DNA of 64,000 nucleotides, from NCBI GenBank assembly GCA_040384625.1, contig JAZKIW010000010.1:60646-124645 (forward strand). Direction: 5' to 3'. A model generated the notes under the pieces. That model did no database searches, was not told the DNA's origin, and was given only the letters and a program-made list of their open reading frames with translations. This document shows positions 34,862 to 43,270 of the stretch, piece by piece; within the stretch, counting starts at the first letter, position 1, and each line of letters opens with the position of its first letter. The translations under genes and the position numbers were made by a program. This DNA is from CADEEN01 sp040384625. GTDB lineage: Bacteria; Pseudomonadota; Gammaproteobacteria; Burkholderiales; Burkholderiaceae_C.

Positions 34862-35710
34862 ATGAAAACCCCCAAGCGCCTGCAGTCCCTGCTCGACGAA
34901 GGCCTGATCGACGGCGTGCAGCGCCAGCTGATGAGTGGCAAGGAGGCGATGGTCTTCGTGGTCCGCTGCGGCGACGAGACGCGCTGCGCCAAGGTCTACA
35001 AGGAGGCCACCCAGCGCAGCTTCCGCCAGGCGGTGGACTACACCGAGAACCGCAAGGTCAAGAACACGCGCCAGGCCCGCGCCATGGCCAAGGGCACGCG
35101 CTTCGGCAAGCAGTCCCAGGAGGCGGCCTGGCAGAGCGCCGAGGTCGACGCGCTGTACCGGCTGGCTGCGGCCGGCGTGCGCGTGCCGCGGCCGTACAAC
35201 TTCCACGACGGCGTGCTGCTGATGGAACTGGTGGCCGATGCGGAGGGCGGTGCGGCACCGCGACTGAACGATGTGCACTTCACGCCCGAGCAGGCGCGCG
35301 CGCACCATGCGACCCTCATCGGCGAGGTGGTACGCATGCTGTGCGCCGGCGTGATCCACGGTGACTTGTCGGAGTTCAACATCCTGCTGGCCGCCGACGG
35401 GCCGGTGATCATCGACCTGCCGCAGGCGGTGGACGCCGCCGGCAACAACCATGCGCAGCGCATGCTGCTGCGCGACGTCGGCAATCTGCGCCACTTCTTC
35501 GGCCGCGCGGCGCCTGAACTGCGGCAGACGCATTACGGGCCCGAGATGTGGTCCCTGTTCGAGCGCGGGCTGCTGCAACCCGACACGCCGCTCACCGGCC
35601 GCTACGAGCACAAGGCCGGTGCGGTGGACCTGCGCCAGGTGATGCGCGAGATCGATGCGGCCCGCGACGAGGAAGCCGCGCGGCTGCAGCGCATGCAGAC
35701 GATGGCCTGA
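34862..35710 (+). CDS. RIO-type serine protein kinase
   Basis: This 282-residue atypical kinase has an N-terminal P-loop-like segment (LMSGKEAMVFVVRCG) and the lysine strand CAKVYKEA. The catalytic loop is VIHGDLSEFNILL, and the metal-binding motif is VIIDLPQAVD, matching RIO kinases. Length and sequence order match the bacterial PA4780-type RIO kinases. Substrates in bacteria are poorly defined. The neighbours are a membrane nuclease-fold protein and a radical SAM protein 14 nt downstream. Confidence 0.88.
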   Translation: MKTPKRLQSLLDEGLIDGVQRQLMSGKEAMVFVVRCGDETRCAKVYKEATQRSFRQAVDYTENRKVKNTRQARAMAKGTRFGKQSQEAAWQSAEVDALYRLAAAGVRVPRPYNFHDGVLLMELVADAEGGAAPRLNDVHFTPEQARAHHATLIGEVVRMLCAGVIHGDLSEFNILLAADGPVIIDLPQAVDAAGNNHAQRMLLRDVGNLRHFFGRAAPELRQTHYGPEMWSLFERGLLQPDTPLTGRYEHKAGAVDLRQVMREIDAARDEEAARLQRMQTMA

Positions 35711-35724
35711 ACCCGGCCCGCGCC

Positions 35725-37638
35725 ATGACCTCCAGGCCGGTTCGCGTGCTGTCCGTCATCGCGCCGATGACGCAGCTCAACACGCCCTACCCCTCGAGCG
35801 CCTACCTGACGGGCTTTCTGCGCTCGCGCGGCATCGCCGCGGTGCAGGAAGACCTGGCGCTAGCGCTGGCCCTGAGCCTGCTGTCGGGCGACGGGCTCGC
35901 TGCCGTCCACGCACACCTGACGGCGCTGCCGCCACGGCAGCGCGGCCCGCTGGGCGCCGCCTTCGTCGAGCGCTTCATGCGGTACCACGCCACGATCGGC
36001 CCAACAGTGGCCTTCCTGCAGGGGCGGGACGCGACCCTCGCCCACCGCATCGGCACGCGCCGCTTCCTTCCCGAGGGGCCGCGCTTCGCGTCGCTGGAGG
36101 TGTATGTCGACGCCGCGGGTGGGGATCCGATGGCCTGGGCCTTCGGCGCGCTGGGCGTGCAGGATCGCGCTCGGCACCTGGCCACGCTGTATCTGAACGA
36201 CATCGCCGACGTGCTGCGCGAGGGTGTCGATGCGCGCTTCGAGTTCGTGCGCTACGCCGAGAGCCTGGCGCAGAGCCAGCCCACCTTCGACCCCCTGGCC
36301 GAGGCGCTGGCGGCGCCGCTGAACCTGGTCGACCAGATGCTGCGCGATCTCGCCTGCGCGGCCGTCGAGCGCCACCAGCCGACGATCGTGCTGGTGTCGG
36401 TGCCCTTCCCTGGCGCGGTGTACGCCGCCTTTCGGATCGCGCAGGCGATCAAGGCGCAGGATCCCAGCATCGTCACGGTGCTCGGCGGCGGCTACGTCAA
36501 CACCGAGTTGCGCGAGCTGAGCGAACCGCGGGTCTTCGACCACTTCGACTACGTCACGCTCGATGCCGGCGAGCGGCCGCTGCTGGCCTTGCTCGAGCAT
36601 CTGGCGGGCAAGCGCTCGGTGGCGAGGCTGGTACGCACCTACCTGCGGCCGGCGGGCAGCGACGAAGTGCGATACGTCAACTTCGTCGAGCCCGACCTGC
36701 CCTTTGACGAGGTCGGCACGCCGACCTGGGATGGCTTGCCGCTGGACAAGTACCTGTCGCTGCTGGACATGCTCAACCCGATGCACCGGCTGTGGTCCGA
36801 CGGGCGCTGGAACAAGCTCACCGTGGCGCACGGCTGCTACTGGAAGAAGTGCAGTTTCTGCGACGTCAGCCTGGACTACATCTCGCGCTACGACGCGGCC
36901 AGCGCCGAAACCCTGGTGAACCGCGTCGAGGCCATCGTCGCCGAGACCGGGCAGACCGGCTTTCACTTCGTCGACGAGGCCGCGCCGCCCAAGGCGCTGA
37001 AGGCACTCGCCGTCGAGCTGCAGCGGCGGCACCTGGAGATCTCGTGGTGGGGCAACATCCGCTTCGAAAAGTCGTTCACGCCGGCCCTGTGCCAGCAGCT
37101 CGCCGACAGCGGCTGCATCGCCATCTCGGGCGGCCTGGAAGTCGCCTCCGACCGCCTGCTGGCGCTGATGAAGAAGGGTGTGTCGGTGGACCAGGTGGCG
37201 CGCGTGACGCGCGCCTTCTCCGATGCCGGCATCCTGGTGCATGCCTACCTGATGTACGGTTTCCCGACCCAGACGGTGCAGGACACGGTCGACGCGCTGG
37301 AGTACGTGCGCCAGCTGTTCGCCGCCGGCTGCATCCAGTCGGGCTTCTTCCACCGCTTCGCCTGCACCGTGCATTCACCGGTCGGCCGGGACCCGGCCGC
37401 CTATGGCGTGACCCTGCAGCCGCTGCCGCCCGTGCGCTTTGCGAAGAACGACATCGGCTTCAACGACCCCACCGGCACCGATCACGACGCCCTGGGCGTT
37501 GCGCTGAAGAAGGCGCTCTACAACTACATGCACGGTGTGGGCCTGGAAGAGAACGTGCGCCGCTGGTTCGACATGCCGGTGCCGAAGACGCGGGTCGCGC
37601 GGCACTACGTCGAGCGCGCGCTGGCAGCGCCGCGATGA
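35725..37638 (+). CDS. B12-binding-type radical SAM protein with CX4CX2C cluster motif
   Basis: This 637-residue protein has an N-terminal region with a B12-binding-like segment (TIVLVSVPFPGAVYAAFRIAQ, then VTVLGGGYVN and FDYVTLDAGERPLLALL). A radical SAM core follows. The [4Fe-4S] cysteines are C371, C376 and C379 in HGCYWKKCSFCDV, giving CX4CX2C instead of the usual CX3CX2C. Downstream barrel motifs ISWWGNIRFEKSF, GCIAISGGLEVASDRLL and YLMYGFPTQT are typical of B12-dependent radical SAM enzymes. Reaction unknown. It ends in an ATGA overlap with a metallopeptidase gene. Confidence 0.83.
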   Translation: MTSRPVRVLSVIAPMTQLNTPYPSSAYLTGFLRSRGIAAVQEDLALALALSLLSGDGLAAVHAHLTALPPRQRGPLGAAFVERFMRYHATIGPTVAFLQGRDATLAHRIGTRRFLPEGPRFASLEVYVDAAGGDPMAWAFGALGVQDRARHLATLYLNDIADVLREGVDARFEFVRYAESLAQSQPTFDPLAEALAAPLNLVDQMLRDLACAAVERHQPTIVLVSVPFPGAVYAAFRIAQAIKAQDPSIVTVLGGGYVNTELRELSEPRVFDHFDYVTLDAGERPLLALLEHLAGKRSVARLVRTYLRPAGSDEVRYVNFVEPDLPFDEVGTPTWDGLPLDKYLSLLDMLNPMHRLWSDGRWNKLTVAHGCYWKKCSFCDVSLDYISRYDAASAETLVNRVEAIVAETGQTGFHFVDEAAPPKALKALAVELQRRHLEISWWGNIRFEKSFTPALCQQLADSGCIAISGGLEVASDRLLALMKKGVSVDQVARVTRAFSDAGILVHAYLMYGFPTQTVQDTVDALEYVRQLFAAGCIQSGFFHRFACTVHSPVGRDPAAYGVTLQPLPPVRFAKNDIGFNDPTGTDHDALGVALKKALYNYMHGVGLEENVRRWFDMPVPKTRVARHYVERALAAPR

Positions 37639-38132
37639 ATTACCTCGTGGGCTACCCGGCTGCCTTGCTGGCCCAGGTGCAGCCGCTGATCGACGCCGGA
37701 CGCCTGGGCTCCATGCTGCGCGAGCGCTACCCCGATGCGCACGAGGTGCGCAGCGACCGCGCGCTGCTCGACTACGTGAGCACGCTGAAACGCGAGCACC
37801 TGCGCAGCGCGCCGCCGCTGGCCAAGGTGGTGTGGGATCCCAAGATTCACATCCTGCGCAACGCGCTGGGCACGCACACCACGGTGTCGCGCGTGCAGGG
37901 CACGCAGTTGAAGGCCAAGCGCGAGATCCGCGTGTCAAGCTTGTTCAAGCAGGCGCCCGCCGCCTTCCTGAAGATGATCGTGGTGCACGAGCTGGCCCAC
38001 CTGAAGGTACGCGAGCACGACAAGGCCTTCTATGCACTGTGCGAGCACATCGAGCCGGCCTACCACCAACTCGAGTTTGACCTGCGCCTCTGGCTGACCG
38101 CGCTGGAGCGCGAAGGGTCGGGCGCCGCCTAG
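37635..38132 (+). CDS. YgjP/WLM-type zinc metallopeptidase
   Basis: This 165-residue protein has the zinc motif HELAH (H118, E119, H122), followed by KVREHDKAFY with H128 as the likely third ligand. This is the YgjP-like pattern (M48-related, DUF45). The N-terminal half (HILRNALGTHTTVSRVQG) contains the substrate-strand region. ATG at 37635 overlaps the radical SAM stop (ATGA). The open frame extends about 840 nt upstream through the radical SAM gene, but only as antiphase reading. Its last four bases (CTAG) also encode the stop of the convergent gene. Confidence 0.85.
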   Translation: MNYLVGYPAALLAQVQPLIDAGRLGSMLRERYPDAHEVRSDRALLDYVSTLKREHLRSAPPLAKVVWDPKIHILRNALGTHTTVSRVQGTQLKAKREIRVSSLFKQAPAAFLKMIVVHELAHLKVREHDKAFYALCEHIEPAYHQLEFDLRLWLTALEREGSGAA

Positions 38133-38614
38133 TTTTCGGCCGGCCGGCGGAAGTCGTCGTCGATCCAGGCCCGTGCGCTCGCTGCGTCGAGCTTGAAGGC
38201 CGCCGCCACCCGCACCTGGGCCAGTCGATCGCCCGCAGCGTCCCTCGCCGACAGCAGCGCGTGCGGGTCGTCCTCGTCGGCCACGATGTCGAGCGTGACG
38301 TTGATGCGCTCGGCGCCGGCCAGCACACTGATCGCCTTGTGGTGCAAGGCGTGCAGGTGCTGCTCGTGCCGACGCACGACTTCGGCGGCCGTCTTGACCA
38401 GGGTGTTGAAGGCCGCAGCGTCCAGCGGCTTGGGGTTCTTCTTGTCGCGGCCCATGGTCCAGGGGCCGACCAGGGCCGGCTCGGCCTGGCCCTGCCGCAA
38501 CATCTCGACGGCCCAGCCCTCGTCGTCGTTGTTCTTGATGACACGGGCGGTCCAGCCGTTGTCGCGCCACAAGCGCGGCTCCTTGAGCGTGTCGTCGCTG
38601 GTGTCGGCTGCCAT
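38129..38614 (-). CDS. Conserved hypothetical protein
   Basis: This 161-residue acidic protein has no signal peptide or membrane helix. Recognisable segments include PRLWRDNGWTARVIKNNDDE, VGPWTMGRDKKNPKPLDAAA and HEQHLHALHHKAISVLAGAE. I do not recognise the family. It lies 6 nt after the questin-oxidase-like gene on the same strand and ends by sharing a CTAG stop with the metallopeptidase gene. Confidence 0.6.
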   Translation of the reverse strand: MAADTSDDTLKEPRLWRDNGWTARVIKNNDDEGWAVEMLRQGQAEPALVGPWTMGRDKKNPKPLDAAAFNTLVKTAAEVVRRHEQHLHALHHKAISVLAGAERINVTLDIVADEDDPHALLSARDAAGDRLAQVRVAAAFKLDAASARAWIDDDFRRPAEN

Positions 38615-38620
38615 GCTGCC

Positions 38621-39598
38621 TCAGGCGCTGGCCACGGCGCGCGACGCCGCTTCGCGCCACACGGGGCCGGCATACACCCGCTCCTGCTCGCGGCAGCTGT
38701 GCACGAGCTTGATCAGATGGTCGTCGTCGCTGGCCAGCGCGCGCGCCACCAGGGCCGGCCAGGGCTTGATGGCCGCGCGCGGCAGGCTCGATCGGTCGGT
38801 GTCGCTCAGGCCGCTGGCGGCATGACCGGCGGCGTAGGCCAGCCAGTAGTGGCCCAGGGCCTCGGGCACCTCCTCGGGCTCGATCCAGGGCAGCAGCTCG
38901 CGCATCGCATGGGCGCTCGTGACCAGGTGCAGCACGGTGAAGTTGTCGCTGGCGGCGTACAGGCGCGCCGCCAGCGCGGCCAGTTGCGCCAACGTGCTCT
39001 CGGGGTCGATGCGCAGGGTCGCGGCGACCCGGGCGAAGCCGGGTTGCTCGGCCACCAAGGCCATGCGCTCGGCGATCAAGGGGCGCTTGGGCTTGGCGAT
39101 GTCCAGGCGCGCCAGGACGTTGGCCGGGTCGCCCTCGGTCCCCGCCAGAGGTGCCTCGCCGAGGGCGAACCAGCGGCAGGCCCAGTAAGCCAGCGCATCG
39201 GCGAGCTCGTGCGAGTGGCCCGCGCTGACAGCGTAGGCCGTGCGGATCAGGCCATGGAAGGCGGCCGCGCCGACCCCGCGAAACAACACCGGCAGCACCT
39301 GGGGCAGCATGGCCGGCGCTCCCTCGTGGTCGAGCCAGTCGTTGAAGAGGCTGCGGTAGGCCGGCCAGGCACGCGGGTCACCGAGGCGGCCAGCCCAGGC
39401 GTCGCCCGCAGGCCAGGGCTCGGCGGCCGGCGCCGGGCGCAGGCGGGTGGCATAGCGCTCGGCGAAGGCCGACAGGCCGGCTTCGTCGGCGCCCAGGCGC
39501 GCTAGCGCCACCAGGGCCATCGGCAGGTGGCTGGAGAGGTTGCGGCTGTACTCGGCGTCGTACTGCGCACCTCGATCAAGGAGTTGGCGAAGGCTCAT
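38621..39598 (-). CDS. Questin oxidase-like protein
   Basis: This 325-residue protein resembles the questin oxidase (DUF4243) family. Typical features are an N-terminal LSSHLPMALVALARLGADE, then GVGAAAFHGLIRTAYAVSAGH, DALAYWACRW, and the C-terminal FTVLHLVTSAHAMRELLPW. Fungal questin oxidase performs Baeyer-Villiger cleavage of an anthraquinone. In bacteria the substrate is unknown. ATG at 39598 (MSLRQLLDRG) is chosen because the upstream ATG at 39661 is inside a terminator hairpin. Confidence 0.75.
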   Translation of the reverse strand: MSLRQLLDRGAQYDAEYSRNLSSHLPMALVALARLGADEAGLSAFAERYATRLRPAPAAEPWPAGDAWAGRLGDPRAWPAYRSLFNDWLDHEGAPAMLPQVLPVLFRGVGAAAFHGLIRTAYAVSAGHSHELADALAYWACRWFALGEAPLAGTEGDPANVLARLDIAKPKRPLIAERMALVAEQPGFARVAATLRIDPESTLAQLAALAARLYAASDNFTVLHLVTSAHAMRELLPWIEPEEVPEALGHYWLAYAAGHAASGLSDTDRSSLPRAAIKPWPALVARALASDDDHLIKLVHSCREQERVYAGPVWREAASRAVASA

Positions 39599-39632
39599 GA
39601 AGTTCGGCGCGTTGATCGGGCCCTGAAACGAC

Positions 39633-39659
39633 GAAGGCAGGGGGATCGCCCCTGCCTTC
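39633..39659 (-). terminator. Terminator hairpin after the KKDEMKKD-repeat gene
   Basis: An 11-bp perfect stem (GAAGGCAGGGG at 39633-39643 with its complement at 39649-39659) encloses a 5-nt loop. It lies 20 nt past the stop of the leftward repeat protein gene. The following T content on the minus strand is weak (GTCGTTTC). Confidence 0.6.
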
Positions 39660-39679
39660 ATCCAACGAGCGAGAAGAGC

Positions 39680-39892
39680 TTACTTCTTCTTCTCGTCCTT
39701 CTTCATCTCGTCCTTCTTGGCCGCGCTGGCAGCGGGGGCAGCCGCCTTGGCGTCCTTCTTCATCTCGTCCTTCTTGGCCGGCGCGCTGGCGGCGGCCTTG
39801 GCGGCCGGGGCCGCTGCGGCGTGCGAAGCGGCATGGGCCGGCAGGGCGATGGCGCCAGCGGCGAACAACAGGGCGGTCAGGAGCTTGCTCAT
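39680..39892 (-). CDS. Small exported Ala/Lys-rich repeat protein
   Basis: This 70-residue protein has a signal peptide (MSKLLTALLFAAGAIALPAHA). The mature part is Ala-rich, with two copies of AKKDEMKKD encoded by an exact 30-bp direct repeat, and ends KKDEKKK. It is probably an exported unstructured or helical polycation/polyanion. The start follows GAGACTCCC. It is followed by a strong hairpin terminator, so it is probably a monocistronic, well-expressed gene. Function unknown. Confidence 0.6.
   Translation of the reverse strand: MSKLLTALLFAAGAIALPAHAASHAAAAPAAKAAASAPAKKDEMKKDAKAAAPAASAAKKDEMKKDEKKK
39694..39723. repeat. 30-bp direct repeat, copy 1
   Basis: This copy is identical over 30 bp to 39751-39780. 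It encodes the second AKKDEMKKD unit of the small exported protein (minus strand). Confidence 0.95.
39751..39780. repeat. 30-bp direct repeat, copy 2
   Basis: This copy is identical to 39694-39723, offset by 57 bp (19 codons), so the two copies are in the same frame. Copy number could change by slippage or recombination without a frameshift. Confidence 0.95.
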
Positions 39893-40102
39893 GGGAGTCT
39901 CTTTCAAGTTTGGGGGATTTGCTGATACCTAAGATGCAGCCGCCGGACACGCAGCCCGAGCGACGCGCGAACTTAACGCAGCCCGGTGCGTTCGGTAGAC
40001 AGGGTCTGCCCGGATTCCGCCGGCCACATCCGCCGCAGCGCCGGCAACGTAGAGTTCGGGGCCTTGCGCTGCCAGCCCCCGAGCGTCCGACGCCCGCCAA
40101 AG

Positions 40103-41290
40103 ATGCTGCATCTGTTGTTTTCCCGCCCGCTTCTTGCCGCCTTGACCCTGGCGCTGGGGCTGCCCGCCCTGGCCGCCCCGCACGTCCCGCCCAGCGACCA
40201 GACCGTGCTCGAACGCGTACCTGCCCGCGCGGTCGACCCGCGGGCGCGCGACCTGCAGGCCCTGCGGGCCGCCTGGCGCTCTAACCCGAACGATGTCGAC
40301 CTGGCCGTGAAACTGGCGCGGCGCTACGTCGACGAAGCGGCGGCCGAAGGCGATCCGCGCTACATCGGCTACGCCCAGGCCGCACTCGGCCCATGGTGGA
40401 ACGAGCGCGCGCCGCCGGTCGCGGTGCGCGTGCAGCGCGCCGTGTTGCGCCAGTTTGGACACCAGTTCAGTGAGGCCCTGGACGACCTGGACGCCACGGT
40501 TGCCGCGGAGCCAGACAACGCCGAGGCCTGGTCGTGGCTGGCTGCGATCCACATGGTGCGCGCCGACTACGCCGACGCCGCTCGCGCCTGTCAGGCACTA
40601 GCCCCGCAGACCACGGCCCTGCTGGCGGCCGGCTGCCAGGCATCGGTCGACTCGCTGACCGGGCGCGCCGGCGCAGCGTCGATCGCCCTGGCCGTGGCGC
40701 TGAAAGGGGCCGGCGAGGCCGCGCCTGCCGAGCGCCTGTGGGCGCTGACCCGCCAGGCCGAGGTGGCCGAGCGCCGCGGGGCGATCGCGATCGCCGAACG
40801 CGCTTTCAAGGAGGCCCTGGCCCTGGGCGTGCCCGATGTCTACCTGCAAGCCGCCTATGCCGACTTCCTGCTCGACCAGGGCCGTGCCGGCGAGGTTCTG
40901 AACCTGCTCAAGGACGGCGCCCGGGCCGACGTGCTGCTGCTGCGCCTGGCCCTGGCTGCCAAGGCCACGGGCGACGCACGGGCGGCTGGCTGGGCGCGTG
41001 ACCTCGCAGCGCGCTTCGGGGCCGCCCGCGCCCGCGGCGACAGCACCCACGAGAAGGAGGAGGCGCGTTTCGTGCTCGCCCTGCAGGGCGACGCCAAGCG
41101 CGCGCTGGCCCTGGCCCGCAGCAACTACGAGGTGCAGCGCGAACCCGCCGATGCCCGCATCCTGCTCGAGGCCGCTCTCGCCGCACGCCAGCCCGCGGCG
41201 GCGGCGCCGGTGCGCACTTGGCTGGAGGCCAACCGCGTTGAGAGCGTGATCCTGCAGACCCTGATCGGCCAGCTCGGGGGCGGACGATGA
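40103..41290 (+). CDS. TPR-type periplasmic protein
   Basis: This 395-residue protein has a signal peptide (MLHLLFSRPLLAALTLALGLPALAAP). The rest is helical-repeat sequence with tetratricopeptide character (DVDLAVKLARRYVDEAAAEG, PDNAEAWSWLAAIHMVRADYA, DVYLQAAYADFLLDQGRAGE). Such scaffolds bind partner proteins. The stop overlaps the start of the HupE-like gene (ATGA, 41287-41290), so it belongs with that membrane protein, perhaps as an assembly or substrate-loading factor. Confidence 0.78.
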   Translation: MLHLLFSRPLLAALTLALGLPALAAPHVPPSDQTVLERVPARAVDPRARDLQALRAAWRSNPNDVDLAVKLARRYVDEAAAEGDPRYIGYAQAALGPWWNERAPPVAVRVQRAVLRQFGHQFSEALDDLDATVAAEPDNAEAWSWLAAIHMVRADYADAARACQALAPQTTALLAAGCQASVDSLTGRAGAASIALAVALKGAGEAAPAERLWALTRQAEVAERRGAIAIAERAFKEALALGVPDVYLQAAYADFLLDQGRAGEVLNLLKDGARADVLLLRLALAAKATGDARAAGWARDLAARFGAARARGDSTHEKEEARFVLALQGDAKRALALARSNYEVQREPADARILLEAALAARQPAAAAPVRTWLEANRVESVILQTLIGQLGGGR

Positions 41291-42426
41291 AGCAGCTGTG
41301 GGTCGCGCTGGGCCTGGTGCTCGGCCTGTGCGCACCGACCCAGGCCCACAAGCCCTCGGACAGCTACCTGTCGATCAGTGTCGGCGGGGACCAGATCACC
41401 GGCCAGTGGGACATCGCGCTACGCGACCTCGATTTCGCCCTCGGCCTGGACGCCGATGGCAACGGCGCGATCACGTGGGGCGAAGTGCGCGCCCGGCATG
41501 GCGAGATCGCGGCCTATGCGCTGGCCCGCCTGGCGCTGCGCGCTGACGGTGCCCCCTGCAGCATCGAGCCCGGCGCGCAGCAGATCGACGAGCACACCGA
41601 CGGCGCCTACACCGTGCTGGCCCTGGCCTTTCGCTGCCCCGCCAAGGCGCCGGCCGAACTGGCGCTCGACTACAGCCTGTTCGCCGACCTCGACCCGCAA
41701 CACCGCGGCCTGCTCAAGCTGCAGGCGCTGGGCAGCGCGCGCACCGCGGTCCTCGGCCCGCAGGCGCCGACGCAGAGGTTCGAACTCAAGGCTGTCAGCC
41801 GCTGGGCCCAGTTCATCGACTACGCGCGCGAGGGGGTTTGGCACATCTGGATCGGATTCGACCACATCCTGTTCCTGCTCTCGCTGCTGCTGCCGGCGGT
41901 GCTGGTCTGGCGCGCCCGCCATGCGCCGCGCTGGCAGCCGGTCGAGACCTTTCGCTCGGCCTTCATCGACGTCCTCAAGATCGTCACGGCCTTCACGGTC
42001 GCGCACTCGATCACCCTGTCGTTGGCCACGCTGGGTGTGATCGAGCTGCCCTCGCGCTGGGTCGAGTCCGCCATCGCGGCCTCGGTCGTGCTGGCCGCGC
42101 TGAACAACGTCTGGCCGCTGTTCCGCGGCCGGCGCTGGACGGTGGCCTTCGCCTTCGGCTTGATCCACGGCTTCGGCTTCGCCAGTGTGCTGGCCGATCT
42201 GGGTCTGCCGCGCGAAGCCCTCGTGCTGGCCCTGGTGGGCTTCAACCTCGGGGTCGAGGGCGGCCAGCTGGCGATCGTGCTGGTTTTCCTTCCGCTGGCC
42301 TTCGCGCTGCGGCGCACCGCGTTCTATCGCAGGTGGGTGATGCTGGGCGGCTCGCTGCTGATCGCCGCCCTGGCCGGTGTCTGGCTGGTCGAGCGGGCCT
42401 TGGACATCAAACTGCTCGGCTTCTGA
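41287..42426 (+). CDS. HupE/UreJ-type membrane metal transporter with EF-hand
   Basis: This 379-residue protein has a signal peptide ending TQA. The predicted mature chain therefore starts at H21 (HKPSDSYL). A periplasmic domain (21-180) contains a canonical EF-hand loop DADGNGAITWGE (D55, D57, N59, E66). The C-terminal half has about six helices, with HIWIGFDHILFLLSLLLPA, AFTVAHSITLSLATLG and FGLIHGFGFAS; their histidines are typical of HupE/UreJ nickel/cobalt permeases. It probably moves a transition metal, with possible calcium-dependent folding or regulation. It converges with the DUF4198 gene. Confidence 0.82.
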   Translation: MKQLWVALGLVLGLCAPTQAHKPSDSYLSISVGGDQITGQWDIALRDLDFALGLDADGNGAITWGEVRARHGEIAAYALARLALRADGAPCSIEPGAQQIDEHTDGAYTVLALAFRCPAKAPAELALDYSLFADLDPQHRGLLKLQALGSARTAVLGPQAPTQRFELKAVSRWAQFIDYAREGVWHIWIGFDHILFLLSLLLPAVLVWRARHAPRWQPVETFRSAFIDVLKIVTAFTVAHSITLSLATLGVIELPSRWVESAIAASVVLAALNNVWPLFRGRRWTVAFAFGLIHGFGFASVLADLGLPREALVLALVGFNLGVEGGQLAIVLVFLPLAFALRRTAFYRRWVMLGGSLLIAALAGVWLVERALDIKLLGF

Positions 42427-42432
42427 TCGACC

Positions 42433-43227
42433 CTATCGCGCAGCGACCTCGAAGGCCAGGGTCGCGAACCAGCTCTCCCACTGGTCGGCCGACTGGCGCG
42501 ACACCCGCAGGTCGACACCGCGCAGCAGCCAGCGCCCGGCCAGCGGTGGCGCGACGCGCACGCGGCCCTCGGCATCGGTCTTTCGCCAGATGCCGACCGG
42601 GCTGATGTTGCTGACCAGCTCGACCGGCAGGTCGGCCAGCGGCACGCCGTCGCGCAGCACCTGGAAGCCGAGCTCGTCGCCAGCCCGGATGGGGCTGCGC
42701 GGACTGTCCAGGCGTACGTCCATGCCCAACGGCAGGGGCACGCGCAGTCCGGTGCCGCCGAGCTCGATGCGCGCGAATTTGGTATAGCGCTCGCGCCAGG
42801 GCAGGCCGCGCGCCTTCATTGCCGCCCAGCTCGCGCGCAGGGCCGGGCCGGCCTGGATTTCGCGCAGGTAGAGCTCGATCTTGTCCGGCGGCACCTCGAC
42901 ATCGAAGGGCGCCAGCTGGGCCCAGCAGGTCAGCGCGGCGCCCGGCTTGAACGGCGTGGCGCCACGCACGACCAGCGACGCGGGGCGGTCCTCGACATGC
43001 GCCAGCGGCGCCGCCGTGGCGCCTTCGCCACGGCAGCCGCTGCCGACGAGGTACTCGTAGCCGAGCGGGAACTCGTACGTCGGAAAGCGGTTGCCGGTGC
43101 CCAGGGCGAACACCGGTTGGCCACCCGGCGCGGGCGCCAGTGGCTGGAACCAGGTGTCGTGGGCCGGCGCGCTGGCGGTCAGCATCACCAGGGCCGCCGC
43201 CATGGCCGTTCTGCAGGTCGGTGTCAT
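42433..43227 (-). CDS. DUF4198 periplasmic metal-associated protein
   Basis: This 264-residue protein has a signal peptide ending in APA. Cleavage there would give a mature N-terminus H23-Asp-Thr-Trp. The rest is beta-rich, with SPRSPIRAGDELGFQVLRDG, then VPLADLPVELVSNI and a C-terminal TDAEGRVRVAPPLAGRWLLR; this is the DUF4198 pattern, found in nickel/cobalt-uptake contexts. The cysteines in GSGCRGEG and LTCWAQ could form a disulfide. It lies 43 nt downstream of the TonB receptor gene on the same strand. Confidence 0.8.
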   Translation of the reverse strand: MTPTCRTAMAAALVMLTASAPAHDTWFQPLAPAPGGQPVFALGTGNRFPTYEFPLGYEYLVGSGCRGEGATAAPLAHVEDRPASLVVRGATPFKPGAALTCWAQLAPFDVEVPPDKIELYLREIQAGPALRASWAAMKARGLPWRERYTKFARIELGGTGLRVPLPLGMDVRLDSPRSPIRAGDELGFQVLRDGVPLADLPVELVSNISPVGIWRKTDAEGRVRVAPPLAGRWLLRGVDLRVSRQSADQWESWFATLAFEVAAR

Positions 43228-43270
43228 GCGTGAAGCCTACGACAGTGCGCCGCGACTGGATGCGCCGGTG

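Noticed and set aside
36792..37634. N-terminal extension of the metallopeptidase frame through the radical SAM gene
   Set aside because: Arg-rich antiphase translation without domains; the ATGA overlap at 37635 and the conserved domain define the start.
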